DNA of 64,000 nucleotides from Pseudocalidococcus sp964653145 (GCA_964653145.1 CAZZCG010000013.1:1-64000); one strand, 5' to 3'. Shown: positions 8,501-17,340, numbered from the stretch's first letter. The notes: generated by a model not told the origin, from the sequence alone. Numbers and translations: made by a program.

Positions 8501-10551
8501 CCGGTGGCCGCTATTCGGTTGTCCTGAACACGACGGCTCCAGTGACCCGCGACTTGAGTGCCACGTTTTCAATGCCTAATACCCCGACTGCGGCTCCTAA
8601 TACATCGCCAACAACTGTAACTGTTACGGTGACTGGCTCAACCAGTAGCGACTATGCCGTGGGCGATCATGTTTACATAGGCAGGGGGTCAGGTGCATCT
8701 AATGCCGCTATTGCTGGGCGTTTTCGAGTTACATCCTTTGATTCCTCAACTGGGCAATTAGGTTTAACCTACCTGGGGGGTACGAGTTTATCAGGTTCAG
8801 GTAGTACAACCATCCCTGTAACTGCACGGGTGACAAACCTTGGGCCTGGGGTAGCGCCCATTGACACCTACAACTCAGTGCGGAAATACCCAATCCTCCA
8901 GGCCCTGTTTAATCCCGGTGGAGCTGCCAACGTTGCCCCCAGTGCCATTGCCTATACCCCCAAAGCTGCAGATTTCAGTAACTTCACCATTCCCAATTCC
9001 GCTGGTACTGCTGTTAATGGCTTCCCCGGTGAATTTAACCAAATTCTGAGTCCTACCGGTGATGCGCGTAACATCGCCTTTTTAGACACGGGCCTGTACA
9101 ACGGTCGGGAAAACATGGCGGTGCGGGCGATGGACTTAGACCTCAATCTCCTGCGTTCCACAACCATCGGCGGTGACACCTGGCTCCCCCTGGGCGGCAT
9201 TGTCTATGCGTTTCGAGAAGATGCGGTTCGGGAAGATGGCATTGCCAGACCCGTGGGCACCTGGATGAACACCAATCCCACCAGTCCCAGCGACCCTGGC
9301 CCAGGGGCAAACAATATTTCCATCAAACCGGTGGATATGTTCGCTGATCCAATGCGCCGGCCCAATGGCTTTCGTCTTCGAAATGGGGTTCGTGTTGACC
9401 GTAGTGGCCTGACGGATGCCAACAAAAATATCCGCGGCATTTCCCTGGTTACCGACAACGTCGCCTATATCCACGGCAACTTTAACTGGCATAGCACCAA
9501 CGGCTCCACCAATAACGCGAATCGGTTGGAAGAATTTACGACCCTCCTCCCCGATGACTTTAACCCGACTCAGTTTTATGGGCGAACCAACCTCGATACC
9601 CGCTTTGCCCGACCCACCACCGACACTTGGCGCCCCGTGGAGATCGTTGCCGATGCCATCAGCATTACCTCCACAGCATTTTGCCCAGGCAGTGCCAATG
9701 ATTATTTTGCTGAGGCCTACAATGCCAATATTCGGACTTTGGGGGCTAATTCTCCAGAAAATGTCGCTACAAATTACCCTAACAATACGGGTTCCGGCGC
9801 CCGTGTCACCAATTCCGATGCAGCGAATCGCATCTACACCCGCTGCGGGGCAGCCAACACTGACCTGAGAACCTCTTTCCTGAATGCAGCCCGGCCCTCT
9901 GGAGCTAATGCAGCCAATACTGTCTGGCGACGAGAAGACCCCTTCGATCCCACAACTCCGATCTACGTTGGGAACAATGGCACTCCCGCAATCCTGAACC
10001 ATATCACTGGCGCGCCGGGAAATTACGGTGGGGCCTTCCGAACCCTTGCTGAAGCGCGCTCTCGTAACAGTTCTGCCGACGGGACCCGCGTCAATGCGGT
10101 GATCATTAGTGGGATTACCCCCTCCCGTCCCAATATGTCCTACGGTGGAATGCATAACTTCCCTCGCTTCCTTGAGGCCTGGAATAACCTCTGGATTCAA
10201 GGCTCCTTCATTCAGTTGAATTTTTCTAACCAGGGTACAGCCCCCTTCAGCCTCAACGATTGGGAAGCCAGCAGTGGCACTCCAGCAGCTACAGCATTCA
10301 GTGCCGTACCCGCTAACACCGCTGAGCAAATTCCCTACTATGGCGCACCAGCCCGTCGTTGGGGATATGATGTCGGCTTGCAATTAGCTCCCGCTGGCCC
10401 CATTGCCGATCGGTTTACCAGCCCCGCCCGAAATCGCAGTGAGTTCTTTGCTGAATTACCCGCAGACGATCCCTATATTTTGCGGTTGCGCTGTGCGACT
10501 CGTGCTGATGGCACTACCGTTGACCCAACTGTTACCGGATGTCCGACCTAA
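5536..10551 (+). CDS. hpsA: HpsA-like hormogonium polysaccharide / minor pilin operon protein
   Basis: A very large (1671-residue) surface protein at the head of a pseudopilin operon. A basic cytoplasmic leader of about 50 residues precedes RSRGFVLPTAVLIVLVLSI, a prepilin-like G/F junction and hydrophobic helix (about 56-77); the Glu expected at +5 of a mature pilin is absent, as in PilX-type proteins. The rest is a Ser/Thr/Asn/Pro-rich exported domain with few cysteines. The layout matches HpsA of Nostoc and Slr2018 of Synechocystis, encoded beside pseudopilins and needed for pilus-linked polysaccharide export, flocculation or competence. Downstream hpsB begins 21 nt after its stop. The ATG at 5536 is preceded by TAAGGT; a second ATG at 5590 is possible. 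A CRP-type palindrome lies upstream. Confidence 0.82.
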   Translation: MSKGDRRFGLSKRAYRKHMSFLRNLFRQLKKWMRRRLRGIGQQRQTDWQLRRSRGFVLPTAVLIVLVLSITIGALLFRTLNRTTQVAGGRQDTQVLNTAAPALDRARSKLEYLFQDPRFPNGVPGEGRLQEMMLNVSASPDPYTFADETRIDLDGDGTVDNAWYFQPSGSSIVAYSILMQRPTDTLLSASDADKAEALVTRSRPLETIADASGVCAAALGAAAGGTEGGWDPISSSTLRKNFQINAFVFENRNGGQALATIDMVQERQLDRGNKWGAWFRNDLEIFPGPAFRWNGAIHTEGSLIVGDSSNFTAYLVSSPSSCIYTPSSSEITVTQVANETGGIVFQGQIVNGSMKLNNFNGSSNYHVYRQPPAQPVFDQSSGTPGQPNNLINADRDSVASTVTSVNPIALNPIALQTEDVSRARGTDTTNTSARDTTWDTQYLVQQGRIFNQTQPKPYVDDTYRADNRYGPKPIYDRNFTNPDPDLVIPSGSSAGDAIPTTNTKLTRNNPPTGEGKDDVGLDGYWERRARQEGLRIIVGERLELGKALDAPSSTGFPTTRINETLQRRTLRDNLAAAQGTVLYHYKAVGTTVTPSIPDPSGTVYAGNTTGGFAPIACQASTYHSGTSQSALRSISYNQYSGVTGAPQIFSDFFTGRGTDGWEYTPATVGTDMTQALTNLVNAQINGANVASDSDGNKGAFPPTQESSGTVIHPNPQETRNGNFSNLKRALGIAAADRSLADNSYIDSAACTMGMLADSVNKLTGLSYSSLDATQLATLNADLGTLSDGAIVNNAGTPLSASGELSFSYNSPTSGNPLELVTQLYRPNISSTLSFSGGYLPSDAFVSGAPANWAARPLPTESTSSRLARLIALKEQVNYDLNPSGYSCGIDGSTYPNLARAFCLTRPGMTVIRTAATTTQPAANSTTDLAFTIETPPNYDFRPFAENEIVYVAGLGRYRVAAPISSTTLTLRRLATADAGDAPVNSSIPTGGRYSVVLNTTAPVTRDLSATFSMPNTPTAAPNTSPTTVTVTVTGSTSSDYAVGDHVYIGRGSGASNAAIAGRFRVTSFDSSTGQLGLTYLGGTSLSGSGSTTIPVTARVTNLGPGVAPIDTYNSVRKYPILQALFNPGGAANVAPSAIAYTPKAADFSNFTIPNSAGTAVNGFPGEFNQILSPTGDARNIAFLDTGLYNGRENMAVRAMDLDLNLLRSTTIGGDTWLPLGGIVYAFREDAVREDGIARPVGTWMNTNPTSPSDPGPGANNISIKPVDMFADPMRRPNGFRLRNGVRVDRSGLTDANKNIRGISLVTDNVAYIHGNFNWHSTNGSTNNANRLEEFTTLLPDDFNPTQFYGRTNLDTRFARPTTDTWRPVEIVADAISITSTAFCPGSANDYFAEAYNANIRTLGANSPENVATNYPNNTGSGARVTNSDAANRIYTRCGAANTDLRTSFLNAARPSGANAANTVWRREDPFDPTTPIYVGNNGTPAILNHITGAPGNYGGAFRTLAEARSRNSSADGTRVNAVIISGITPSRPNMSYGGMHNFPRFLEAWNNLWIQGSFIQLNFSNQGTAPFSLNDWEASSGTPAATAFSAVPANTAEQIPYYGAPARRWGYDVGLQLAPAGPIADRFTSPARNRSEFFAELPADDPYILRLRCATRADGTTVDPTVTGCPT

Positions 10552-10572
10552 GGAAACAGAGGAAATCAGATC

Positions 10573-11229
10573 ATGAAGACGTCCCTATCCCCCCGCTTGA
10601 ATCCCTCCGTCTTGTCGCTACATCCCAATCTCGGCCTAACCTTAGTCGAGTGTCTCGCCGCTATTTTAATTGTTGGCATCGTCTCGGCAGCCATGGCTCC
10701 CCCCCTGCTGATGATTGCGGCAACTCGGGTGCAAAATACCCGCATAGATCAAGCCACGGCCCTGGCTCGCGGCCAAGTCGATCGGGTTCGGACAATTGTT
10801 GAACAGGGCGGTTCCTATCAAAATGATCTACCCCCGGTTAGTTCAGTTACCGCAACCATCAACAACCCCGATGCTCTGTCCTCGCAGCCTGTGATGACAT
10901 CCTCCGAAGCATGTAACGGCTTTGCCACCTCCGCAACCGTTGGCTGTACTCGTACCTTTAACGACAATGAGTTCATTATCCAAACCTTTCGCGGGGCTGG
11001 TTCATCATTCCTAGGGAAGCCCGTCGCCTTTCCGATGCAAGTGAGGGTCTATAGCTCCAGTGTCTTTGACAATGGCGGTTCTCCGAGTTCCACCCTTCCG
11101 GTAACCCAAACCCCAGCGACCTTTACGGCCTTTCCAGGGGCCCAAAGACTACCCTTGGTTGTCCTGACCACTAACGTCATTCGCGGTGACTTAGCTGCAA
11201 CCCTCTGCCAAATTGGAACCTGTGAATAG
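10573..11229 (+). CDS. hpsB: Pseudopilin HpsB-like
   Basis: 218 residues with a class III (prepilin) signal. A 21-residue leader ends in G, followed by LTLVECLAAILIVGIVSAAM, with Glu at +5 of the mature chain, so the prepilin peptidase PilD should cut after Gly21. The single hydrophobic helix is followed by an alpha-helical stem (RVQNTRIDQATALARGQVDRVRTIV) and a small globular domain with a possible disulfide (TSSEACNGFATSATVGCTR). It should be a minor subunit of the pilus or pseudopilus fibre. It lies between hpsA and hpsC with 21 and 10 nt gaps, so one transcript is likely. The HpsB name is from position and signal type. Confidence 0.75.
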   Translation: MKTSLSPRLNPSVLSLHPNLGLTLVECLAAILIVGIVSAAMAPPLLMIAATRVQNTRIDQATALARGQVDRVRTIVEQGGSYQNDLPPVSSVTATINNPDALSSQPVMTSSEACNGFATSATVGCTRTFNDNEFIIQTFRGAGSSFLGKPVAFPMQVRVYSSSVFDNGGSPSSTLPVTQTPATFTAFPGAQRLPLVVLTTNVIRGDLAATLCQIGTCE

Positions 11230-11239
11230 CTGACCTACC

Positions 11240-12295
11240 ATGATTCACCACTCTCTTTTGCCTAAATCGCTTCAGCGTAAATTGACCAAGTGGACTCCGT
11301 CGGGCTTTACCTTGGTGGAGCTAATTACAACCTTGGCAATTGGAACAATTATTGTGGCCGTCTTGGGAAGCGTCTTAGTTGGTCTGTTGCGGGATGAAGC
11401 CCAAAATGCCTCCCGTGCGGAAGTCCAAAATGATGTGAATGCCGCCCTTGACTTTATGGCCGCAGACCTAGCTCAGGCGGTTTATGTTTACAGTGCTGTT
11501 ACGACCGGGGGAGATTGTATCCAAGGCCAAGGAGCAGCCTCAGCCCCCAATACCTTCTGCCCAGGCCTGGTGAATCACCTACCCAACTTTGGGGCCAATC
11601 GTATTCCAATTCTGGCCATGTGGTTACTGGAAAAAGTTCCCTACGATGGCAATACCGCCACATCAATCCCCACCGATTGTTCAACTTTTTCCGGATCCTT
11701 AGCTGCGGATTGCGTGGCACTCCAGAATGGTCGGCGGGCATATACTTTAGCTGTATATTACCTGGACACCACACCTAATGAGGGTTGGGTCGGCACAGCC
11801 CGGATACGCCGCTATTTGTTGCGGAAGTTTTCCACTGTGACCTCAACCTCCTTAGCGATCACCCCTGGCTACGTTGATCCCGGCGGGTCTGATTTTCGGG
11901 TTTGGCCCTATAAACCCAACTCATCCGGCACCCTGACCAACAACCAGACTGCGTTACCCTCCAACAACATTGCCAACTTGCCCGTACTCACCGATTTCAT
12001 TGATGCCAACTTTGCCAGCCTCGGAGCGACCCCTGTCCCTTGCCCGACAGTTTCTGCCAACGTCTCTAGCACTGGCTTCGTCCAGGTTCGCAGCACTGCC
12101 GCCAACACCCCCAACAGCTTTTACACCTGTGTCCTCAGGATTGGCGATACATTCAACCAGTCCACCTTTGTGTATTTAAGGGGCAATACAACGGGCAAAC
12201 CTGGATTTACCGGTGGTGAAACCCCAAGTCGGCCCACTGCAAATGTGACCATTCTCAATCGAGGGGTGAGAAACAAAACACCCAGCTCCACATAA
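11240..12295 (+). CDS. hpsC: Pseudopilin HpsC-like (PilW type)
   Basis: 351 residues. The prepilin junction is SG/FTLVELITTLAIGTIIVAVLGSVLVG, with cleavage expected after Gly22 and Glu at +5. A long N-terminal helix (LRDEAQNASRAEVQNDVNAALDFMAADLAQAV) follows, as in PilW/GspJ-like minor pilins, then a large exported domain with several Cys pairs. The length exceeds ordinary GspJ proteins, as expected for the HpsC type. It starts 10 nt after hpsB and is followed 33 nt later by the last pseudopilin. It presumably assembles with HpsB and HpsD into the tip of a pilus. Confidence 0.75.
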   Translation: MIHHSLLPKSLQRKLTKWTPSGFTLVELITTLAIGTIIVAVLGSVLVGLLRDEAQNASRAEVQNDVNAALDFMAADLAQAVYVYSAVTTGGDCIQGQGAASAPNTFCPGLVNHLPNFGANRIPILAMWLLEKVPYDGNTATSIPTDCSTFSGSLAADCVALQNGRRAYTLAVYYLDTTPNEGWVGTARIRRYLLRKFSTVTSTSLAITPGYVDPGGSDFRVWPYKPNSSGTLTNNQTALPSNNIANLPVLTDFIDANFASLGATPVPCPTVSANVSSTGFVQVRSTAANTPNSFYTCVLRIGDTFNQSTFVYLRGNTTGKPGFTGGETPSRPTANVTILNRGVRNKTPSST

Positions 12296-12328
12296 AACAC
12301 CTTCGAGGATTATCAGAGGCCTAATTTT

Positions 12329-12883
12329 GTGAAATTACTAAGATTAGCTAACTCTACCCCTTCTTTTCGGAACAATAGAGGGATAAGTCTAATTGAAACT
12401 GTTGTCATAGTTGTCATTATTGGGCTGATAGCTTCAATTGCAGTACCCAGTTGGATTGGGTTAGTTAATAATCAACGGATCAGAGCCGCATCCACCAACG
12501 CCCTCTCCGCATTACGATTAGCCCAGGCCGGAGCAAGGCGCGAAAACCTACCCTGGACAATTCGGTTTCGGACGAATAACGGCCGTGTTCAATGGACTGC
12601 TTATCGGAGCACAGATCCATCTACGAGCTGGGCCTGGACTGATTTAACGGACGATGCAGACTTGATTGAAATTAACACCGCAAATACAAACCTCAGTGCG
12701 GATAATGGTGAATATCTCATTAGTTTTGCATTTAACGGCCAAGTCTTCGGGACAACTACCCTACCGCAACGAATTACATTCCGACCTGTGAACAATACAA
12801 GTAGCAATGCCCAACGTTGCCTCCGTGTTGAAACGCTCCTCGGGGCCACAAGCCTCAATAGCGGAGATGCTTGCAACAGTTAG
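12329..12883 (+). CDS. hpsD: Pseudopilin HpsD-like (GspH/FimT type)
   Basis: 184 residues. The prepilin junction NNRG/ISLIETVVIVVIIGLIASIAVPSWIGL has cleavage expected after Gly18 and Glu at +5. It continues with NNQRIRAASTNALSALRLAQAGARRENLPWTIRF, the typical start of the GspH/FimT beta domain, and a Cys pair near the C-terminus (QRCLRVE and SGDACNS). Translation starts at a GTG with CAGAGG about 10 nt upstream. It is the last gene of the operon; a 256-nt gap follows. It is probably an initiating or tip minor pilin. Confidence 0.72.
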   Translation: MKLLRLANSTPSFRNNRGISLIETVVIVVIIGLIASIAVPSWIGLVNNQRIRAASTNALSALRLAQAGARRENLPWTIRFRTNNGRVQWTAYRSTDPSTSWAWTDLTDDADLIEINTANTNLSADNGEYLISFAFNGQVFGTTTLPQRITFRPVNNTSSNAQRCLRVETLLGATSLNSGDACNS

Positions 12884-13140
12884 GCAAAGTTTCCCTAGTG
12901 TCACGGCTCTGATAAGGTGTAGGCTAGAAATTATTCCACTGATCTTGCAGACAAAATAGCGGAGTCATGTCCCTAAGGAATAGCTCATCTCAATCCTCAG
13001 AACCTAGGAGTGGGGCTACGGACTCTCTAACTACTTCCTAAGTTTTGGCAGGTATGGATAATTCATGGTGATAAAATCCTTCTTACCCCATAACTTAATC
13101 CTAATCAATCCTCCTCAGACATCACTTATTTTTACTAAAT

Positions 13141-13662
13141 ATGAACGATCAGGAACTCTTTAGAATCTTTATCAATGACCTTTTGAACGGCGAATCCACC
13201 CTTGCATCCAATCCAAATTATCGACTCGAATCTAGTTTTGGGATGCTCCAACTTGTGGATAATAAGCTCGGTGTTGTCGCCACAGCAAAAGTTACGGAAC
13301 AGCCGATTCAGGTCATGGTGAAACGCCATAGTGATTGTTGGGATGAGTTACGGCCAATTCTCAGTGCCCACAACCTATTTCCTAACCTGCGGGAACTTCA
13401 AAAGCCATTGGTTCCGTTTACCGCCGTTCCCTATGCCGAAAACCTTCATGTCTATGAATTACCAGCCAGTGAAATTTGGCGGAGTTGGCGGCGGGGAAAA
13501 CTAACCACTGTCAAACTTCTGATTGATGGCCAGTGGCAAGATATTCAGGAGATCACCTGTAGCGCTGGGGTCGTCTGTTTTATTTTTGACTCTGGAATTA
13601 ACGATGTTCAAGTTACGGGGGGAACACAACTATCGTGGTTAGGAGATGCTTCCCTAGCATAG
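13141..13662 (+). CDS. Hypothetical protein
   Basis: 173 residues, not recognised. It is soluble: no signal peptide or membrane helix is visible, composition is ordinary and there are four cysteines. It begins MNDQELFRIFINDLLNGES and has a central aromatic/basic stretch IWRSWRRGKLTTVKLLIDGQWQDIQ. It sits alone between the pseudopilin operon and asnS, with gaps of 257 and 212 nt. It could be a small cyanobacterial conserved protein; no function is proposed. Confidence 0.65.
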   Translation: MNDQELFRIFINDLLNGESTLASNPNYRLESSFGMLQLVDNKLGVVATAKVTEQPIQVMVKRHSDCWDELRPILSAHNLFPNLRELQKPLVPFTAVPYAENLHVYELPASEIWRSWRRGKLTTVKLLIDGQWQDIQEITCSAGVVCFIFDSGINDVQVTGGTQLSWLGDASLA

Positions 13663-13874
13663 GTTGTGGTGGAAATTGCGCCTCGAAATCCCTCCAATCA
13701 ACTCGCAGTGAATCAGTCTTTCGTCAAACCCATAACAGTGTCCAGCATGTCTCGGTTTCAGTCCTGAGGCAAGTTACCTTTGCACCGATGCAGCAGCACC
13801 TTGAACAGGCAATCTTTATGTTTGATAGCTTGACCAGCCAAAACCAGTAAAATCCGGGTTAGTCCCTCGCGTAC

Positions 13875-15275
13875 ATGAGTTCCATCCCTATGGCATCCAT
13901 CAAAGAGCTATTAGCCACCGGAGCCCCCGGCCTGGTTGTAACCGTCAAGGGTTGGATCCGCACCAAACGAGAATTAAAAGACTTTGCCTTTATAGAACTG
14001 AATGACGGTTCCTCCCTTGTGGGTTTGCAGGCGGTTTTGAATCCCACATTGCCCAACTACGAAGCCCTGATCAAACAGATCAACACTGGGGCCGCTGTGG
14101 AATGTACGGGAGTTTTAGTGGCCTCTCAGGGCAAAAATCAACGCATTGAGCTCCAGGCCCTGGCCCTAACCGTTTGGGGAGAAGCAGATCCGGCCACCTA
14201 TCCTCTCCAGAAAAAGCGCCATAGTTTTGAGTTTTTAAGAACCCTCGGCCATTTACGGGCTCGGACAAATACCTTGGGAGCAGTGTTTCGGGTGCGGAAT
14301 GCCTGTGCGGCGGCGATCCATGAGTTTTTTCAGTCCCGGGGTTTTCTCTGGGTGCATACGCCAATTATTACTGCCAGCGATTGTGAAGGGGCCGGAGAAA
14401 TGTTTGGCGTTACCAGTTTCAACCTACAGAATCCCCCCCGATTAGCCGATGGCCGCGTTGACTTCAGTCAAGACTTTTTTGAACGACCTGCCTATTTAAC
14501 TGTGAGTGGGCAATTGGAAGCGGAAATTATGGCCATGGCCTTCAGTAACGTCTATACCTTTGGCCCCACGTTTCGCGCGGAAAATTCCAACACCTCCCGC
14601 CATTTGGCCGAGTTCTGGATGGTGGAGCCGGAAATGGCCTTTTGCGATCTCGATGGGGATATGGACTTAGCGGAAGCCTTTCTCAAATTTATTTTTCAGT
14701 TTGTCCTGGATCGTTGCCCGGAAGATATGCAATTTTTCCAAGACCGGATAGATAATACTGTCCTCGCTACCGCTGAGCAAATCATTGACAACGAGTTTGC
14801 CCGAATTACTTACACAGAGGCGATTGAGCTATTGACAACATGTGGTCGGCGGTTTGAGTTTCCGGTGGAGTGGGGCCTGGATTTGCAATCGGAACATGAA
14901 CGCTATTTGGCCAAGGACTATTTCAAAAAGCCGGTGATTGTCACAGATTACCCCGCTAGGATTAAAGCCTTTTACATGCGCTTGAGTGATGATGGGCAAA
15001 CCGTGCGGGCCATGGATATTCTGGCTCCGAAAATTGGCGAAATCATTGGCGGCTCCCAGCGGGAAGAACGGTTGGATATTTTGACCCAGCGGATCCAGGC
15101 CCAGGGCTTAGATCCCGCAACCTATTGGTGGTACTTAGACCTACGCCGCTATGGCACCGTCCCCCATGCTGGATTTGGCCTGGGCTTTGAGCGATTGGTG
15201 CAATTTATGACTGGCATGGAAAACATCCGTGATGTGATCCCCTTCCCCCGCACTCCCGGCAATGCTGAGTTTTAG
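13875..15275 (+). CDS. asnS: Asparagine--tRNA ligase
   Basis: A 466-residue class II aminoacyl-tRNA synthetase that charges tRNA-Asn with asparagine. The N-terminal OB fold (VTVKGWIRTKRELKDFAFIELNDGS, about 22-47) binds the anticodon. The catalytic core shows motif 2 (PTFRAENSNTSRHLAEFWMVEPEMAF, about 233-258) and motif 3 near the C-terminus (GFGLGFERLVQFMTGMENIRDVIPFPRTPG). The ending with PFPRTPG and the AENSNTSRHL motif mark AsnRS rather than AspRS. Length is normal. The ATG at 13875 is preceded by no strong Shine-Dalgarno; an in-frame ATG at 13890 is possible. Confidence 0.97.
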   Translation: MSSIPMASIKELLATGAPGLVVTVKGWIRTKRELKDFAFIELNDGSSLVGLQAVLNPTLPNYEALIKQINTGAAVECTGVLVASQGKNQRIELQALALTVWGEADPATYPLQKKRHSFEFLRTLGHLRARTNTLGAVFRVRNACAAAIHEFFQSRGFLWVHTPIITASDCEGAGEMFGVTSFNLQNPPRLADGRVDFSQDFFERPAYLTVSGQLEAEIMAMAFSNVYTFGPTFRAENSNTSRHLAEFWMVEPEMAFCDLDGDMDLAEAFLKFIFQFVLDRCPEDMQFFQDRIDNTVLATAEQIIDNEFARITYTEAIELLTTCGRRFEFPVEWGLDLQSEHERYLAKDYFKKPVIVTDYPARIKAFYMRLSDDGQTVRAMDILAPKIGEIIGGSQREERLDILTQRIQAQGLDPATYWWYLDLRRYGTVPHAGFGLGFERLVQFMTGMENIRDVIPFPRTPGNAEF

Positions 15276-15377
15276 TGGGTTTGCTCACCCTGGGGCAGCC
15301 GTTAAGTTTCCAGTGCAGATCAGAGAAATAAGATAGAGTAAGAACTATTGTCCTATCACCTCGGTGGCGCTTGCGGT

Positions 15378-16019
15378 ATGGCATTTTCTTCCATTGCTGT
15401 GCGTGAATTGCCGTTATTTCCTTTACCAGAAGTTGTATTGTTTCCCGGGCGACCCCTACCCCTACATATTTTTGAATTTCGCTACCGGATCATGATGAAC
15501 ACGATTTTGTCTGATGATCGGCGGTTTGGGGTGCTGATGTGGGATCAACAATCGGGGCGGCCGGCAGCAGTGGGCTGTTGTGCAGAAATTCTCCGCTATG
15601 AACGTTTGCCCGATGATCGGATGGTGGTGGAATGTCTAGGGCAACAAAGATTTCGGGTTCTAGATTATGTCCGGGAAAAGCCCTATCGTGTTGGCCTGGT
15701 GGAGTGGATTGAAGATGAGCCCATTACCGAGGATTTGACCCCTCTGGGCCTGGAGGTGCGAACCTTACTCGATGATGTGGTGCGTCTCTCTTCCAAACTC
15801 ACGGAGCAAAGTATTCAACTACCGCCAGATTTACCGCAACTGCCTCGGGAACTGTCGTTTTGGATTGCCAGTAATTTTCATGGGGTGGCTGGGGAACAGC
15901 AAAAGCTCTTGGAAATGCAGGTAACCGAAGAGCGACTCCGACGGGAAGCAGAAATTTTAACCACCACTCGCAACCATTTGGCCGCCCGCACAGTTTTGAA
16001 AGATACATTTACGTCCTAA
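15378..16019 (+). CDS. LON peptidase substrate-binding domain protein
   Basis: 213 residues consisting of the N-terminal (LON) domain of the Lon protease without the ATPase or protease parts. RELPLFPLPEVVLFPGRPLPLHIFEFRYRIMM at the start is the diagnostic first beta strands, and VGCCAEILRYERLPDDRMVVECLGQQRFRVL the central sheet. Such stand-alone proteins are common in cyanobacteria; their role is not settled (a substrate or adaptor role has been suggested). I chose ATG 15378; the frame also extends to a TTG at 15348, but the family normally starts close to the LPLFPL motif. The next gene begins about 20 nt downstream. Confidence 0.85.
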   Translation: MAFSSIAVRELPLFPLPEVVLFPGRPLPLHIFEFRYRIMMNTILSDDRRFGVLMWDQQSGRPAAVGCCAEILRYERLPDDRMVVECLGQQRFRVLDYVREKPYRVGLVEWIEDEPITEDLTPLGLEVRTLLDDVVRLSSKLTEQSIQLPPDLPQLPRELSFWIASNFHGVAGEQQKLLEMQVTEERLRREAEILTTTRNHLAARTVLKDTFTS

Positions 16020-16040
16020 ATCTCGAGTTTGTTTGGAACT

Positions 16041-16442
16041 ATGAATCTCTGGTTAGGCTGGGGGTTTCAATCAGGATTATCGGCGGCAGAATTTCACCAG
16101 GCCCTAGCCATAGCCCTGGATACCTCTCCTCTGAATTCCCAGGCCCCGTCAGGAATTGCCACAATTGCTCGCAAACAATCAGACCCAGAATTCCTTAAAT
16201 TTACCCAGGCCTGGGGGGGAGTAGTTCGTTTTTTTTCATCAACCCAATTGGCGCAAATCCCTAGTTACCATCCCTCACCTAAAGTAAAAACCCTGATCCA
16301 GACCCCAAGCGTGGCAGAAGCGGCGGCATTATTGGCGACTGATTCAGGAAAACTGATCATTTCAAAACAAGTCTTGCGGTCTCCCCACAGCGGCAATTAT
16401 TTAACGTGGGCCGTCGCTTGCTCCCAGGCCGGGTCAGAATAA
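16041..16442 (+). CDS. CobE/CbiG C-terminal domain protein (cobalamin biosynthesis)
   Basis: A 133-residue protein matching the CbiG C-terminal/CobE domain: LWLGWGFQSGLSAAEFHQALAIAL at the start (usually GIGCRRG), GIATIARKQSDPEFLKFTQAWGGVVRFFSSTQLAQIP in the middle, then SVAEAAALLA and LIISKQVLRSPHSGNYLTWAVA, which align with the family's V-x-E-A-A-A and K-x-x-x-x-x-x-x-T-x-A-I-A blocks. This domain takes part in corrin ring formation in the B12/pseudo-B12 pathway. No other cob gene is adjacent. The start could also be TTG at 16029. The LON-domain gene ends just upstream, so they may share a transcript by position only. Confidence 0.7.
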   Translation: MNLWLGWGFQSGLSAAEFHQALAIALDTSPLNSQAPSGIATIARKQSDPEFLKFTQAWGGVVRFFSSTQLAQIPSYHPSPKVKTLIQTPSVAEAAALLATDSGKLIISKQVLRSPHSGNYLTWAVACSQAGSE

Positions 16443-16500
16443 AGCCTAAACGTTTACGGAATTTGCACTGGGTCAACCAAGAATTTCTTCCTGAATTACC

Positions 16501-17340
16501 CTAGGTTTCCGAGGTGGGGTTTGGGGTGGGAGTGGGAATCAGAAAGGCCAACAACGCCGTGATCATAAACCCAGCCACATTTCGGGCAATGGGAATCCAC
16601 TCAGAGGTGCGGACTAGGACTGGGCCTAAGCCAAAGACCACAAATAACATTCCCCAGAGGGGCGAAAAGAGTAAAATCCATTTCCAGGCCACGAGTTGGT
16701 GTTCTTTCCGGGGACGGGCCGCAAAACCAAAAATTACTCCCCCCAAACAGGACGTAATCAGGGTTAAGATCCATTGCTCCGACGGCAGCCCCGGCACAGC
16801 TCGACACCCTCCTCTAACTAGACAGTTCTCAATGGCCTGGAGGGACTGAATAATCGCCTGGTCTTCTCCATTTTCCCGGACAAAATATTGGTTCCCAAAC
16901 CGAGTTTGTAATTCCACCCAAAAGGTGCGCTGGAGAACGCGATAGGCATCTTCGCCAACATTGAAGTTGAGTATATTGCCGCCACGGGAGTCAGCCACCA
17001 GCAAAATACTGTGATCATCTAACTCCCAAAAGTCTTTCACTGCCAGGCCTGGAGTGCGATCGTACTGGGTTAACACCCGCAATTTCCAGCCCGTATCTGT
17101 TTCAAATTGCCCTAACTCCAAACTGAGGCGTTCCTGCTGAATGGGGGTGAGCACCTTGGCTAAATCCACCACTGGTGTTGGATGGGGCGGCAACAACTCG
17201 GGATTATTAAAGGCCCAGGCCGGGGCAGCTAGGCTCCAAACTGCAACCAGCATTAAACCAAAACATCCGAGTTGAGTGACTTTGTGCCGGAATAAGCTTC
17301 CCAACTGCCCCAACCCCATCCTCACCAGCATTGCCACCAT
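16501..17340 (-). CDS. TPM-domain protein, Psb32-like
   Basis: 279 residues. An N-terminal hydrophobic segment ending LAAPAWA/FNNPELLP is a signal peptide directing the next ~150 residues to the lumen or periplasm. The TPM domain runs from about 45 (VVDLAKVLTPIQQERLSLELGQFETDTGWKLRVLTQYDRTPG) to 185, including ILLVADSRGGNILNFNVG and RFGNQYFVRENGED. The C-terminal part has about three membrane helices. This arrangement is that of cyanobacterial Psb32, which protects photosystem II during photodamage and repair. The ATG at 17340 has GAGG six bases upstream; an upstream TTG at 17352 is less likely. The gene is convergent with the CobE-like gene. Confidence 0.72.
   Translation of the reverse strand: MVAMLVRMGLGQLGSLFRHKVTQLGCFGLMLVAVWSLAAPAWAFNNPELLPPHPTPVVDLAKVLTPIQQERLSLELGQFETDTGWKLRVLTQYDRTPGLAVKDFWELDDHSILLVADSRGGNILNFNVGEDAYRVLQRTFWVELQTRFGNQYFVRENGEDQAIIQSLQAIENCLVRGGCRAVPGLPSEQWILTLITSCLGGVIFGFAARPRKEHQLVAWKWILLFSPLWGMLFVVFGLGPVLVRTSEWIPIARNVAGFMITALLAFLIPTPTPNPTSET

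Noticed and set aside
9136..10383. A 415-codon minus-strand ORF inside hpsA
   Set aside because: Shadow frame of the hpsA coding sequence; low-complexity, no family resemblance and no ribosome-binding site.
13635..13850. 71-codon plus-strand ORF before asnS
   Set aside because: Overlaps the end of the preceding gene in another phase and has no supporting motif or start signal.
15348..15377. Upstream TTG start of the LON-domain protein
   Set aside because: It adds ten residues unlike the family; the ATG at 15378 is next to the conserved LPLFPL start.
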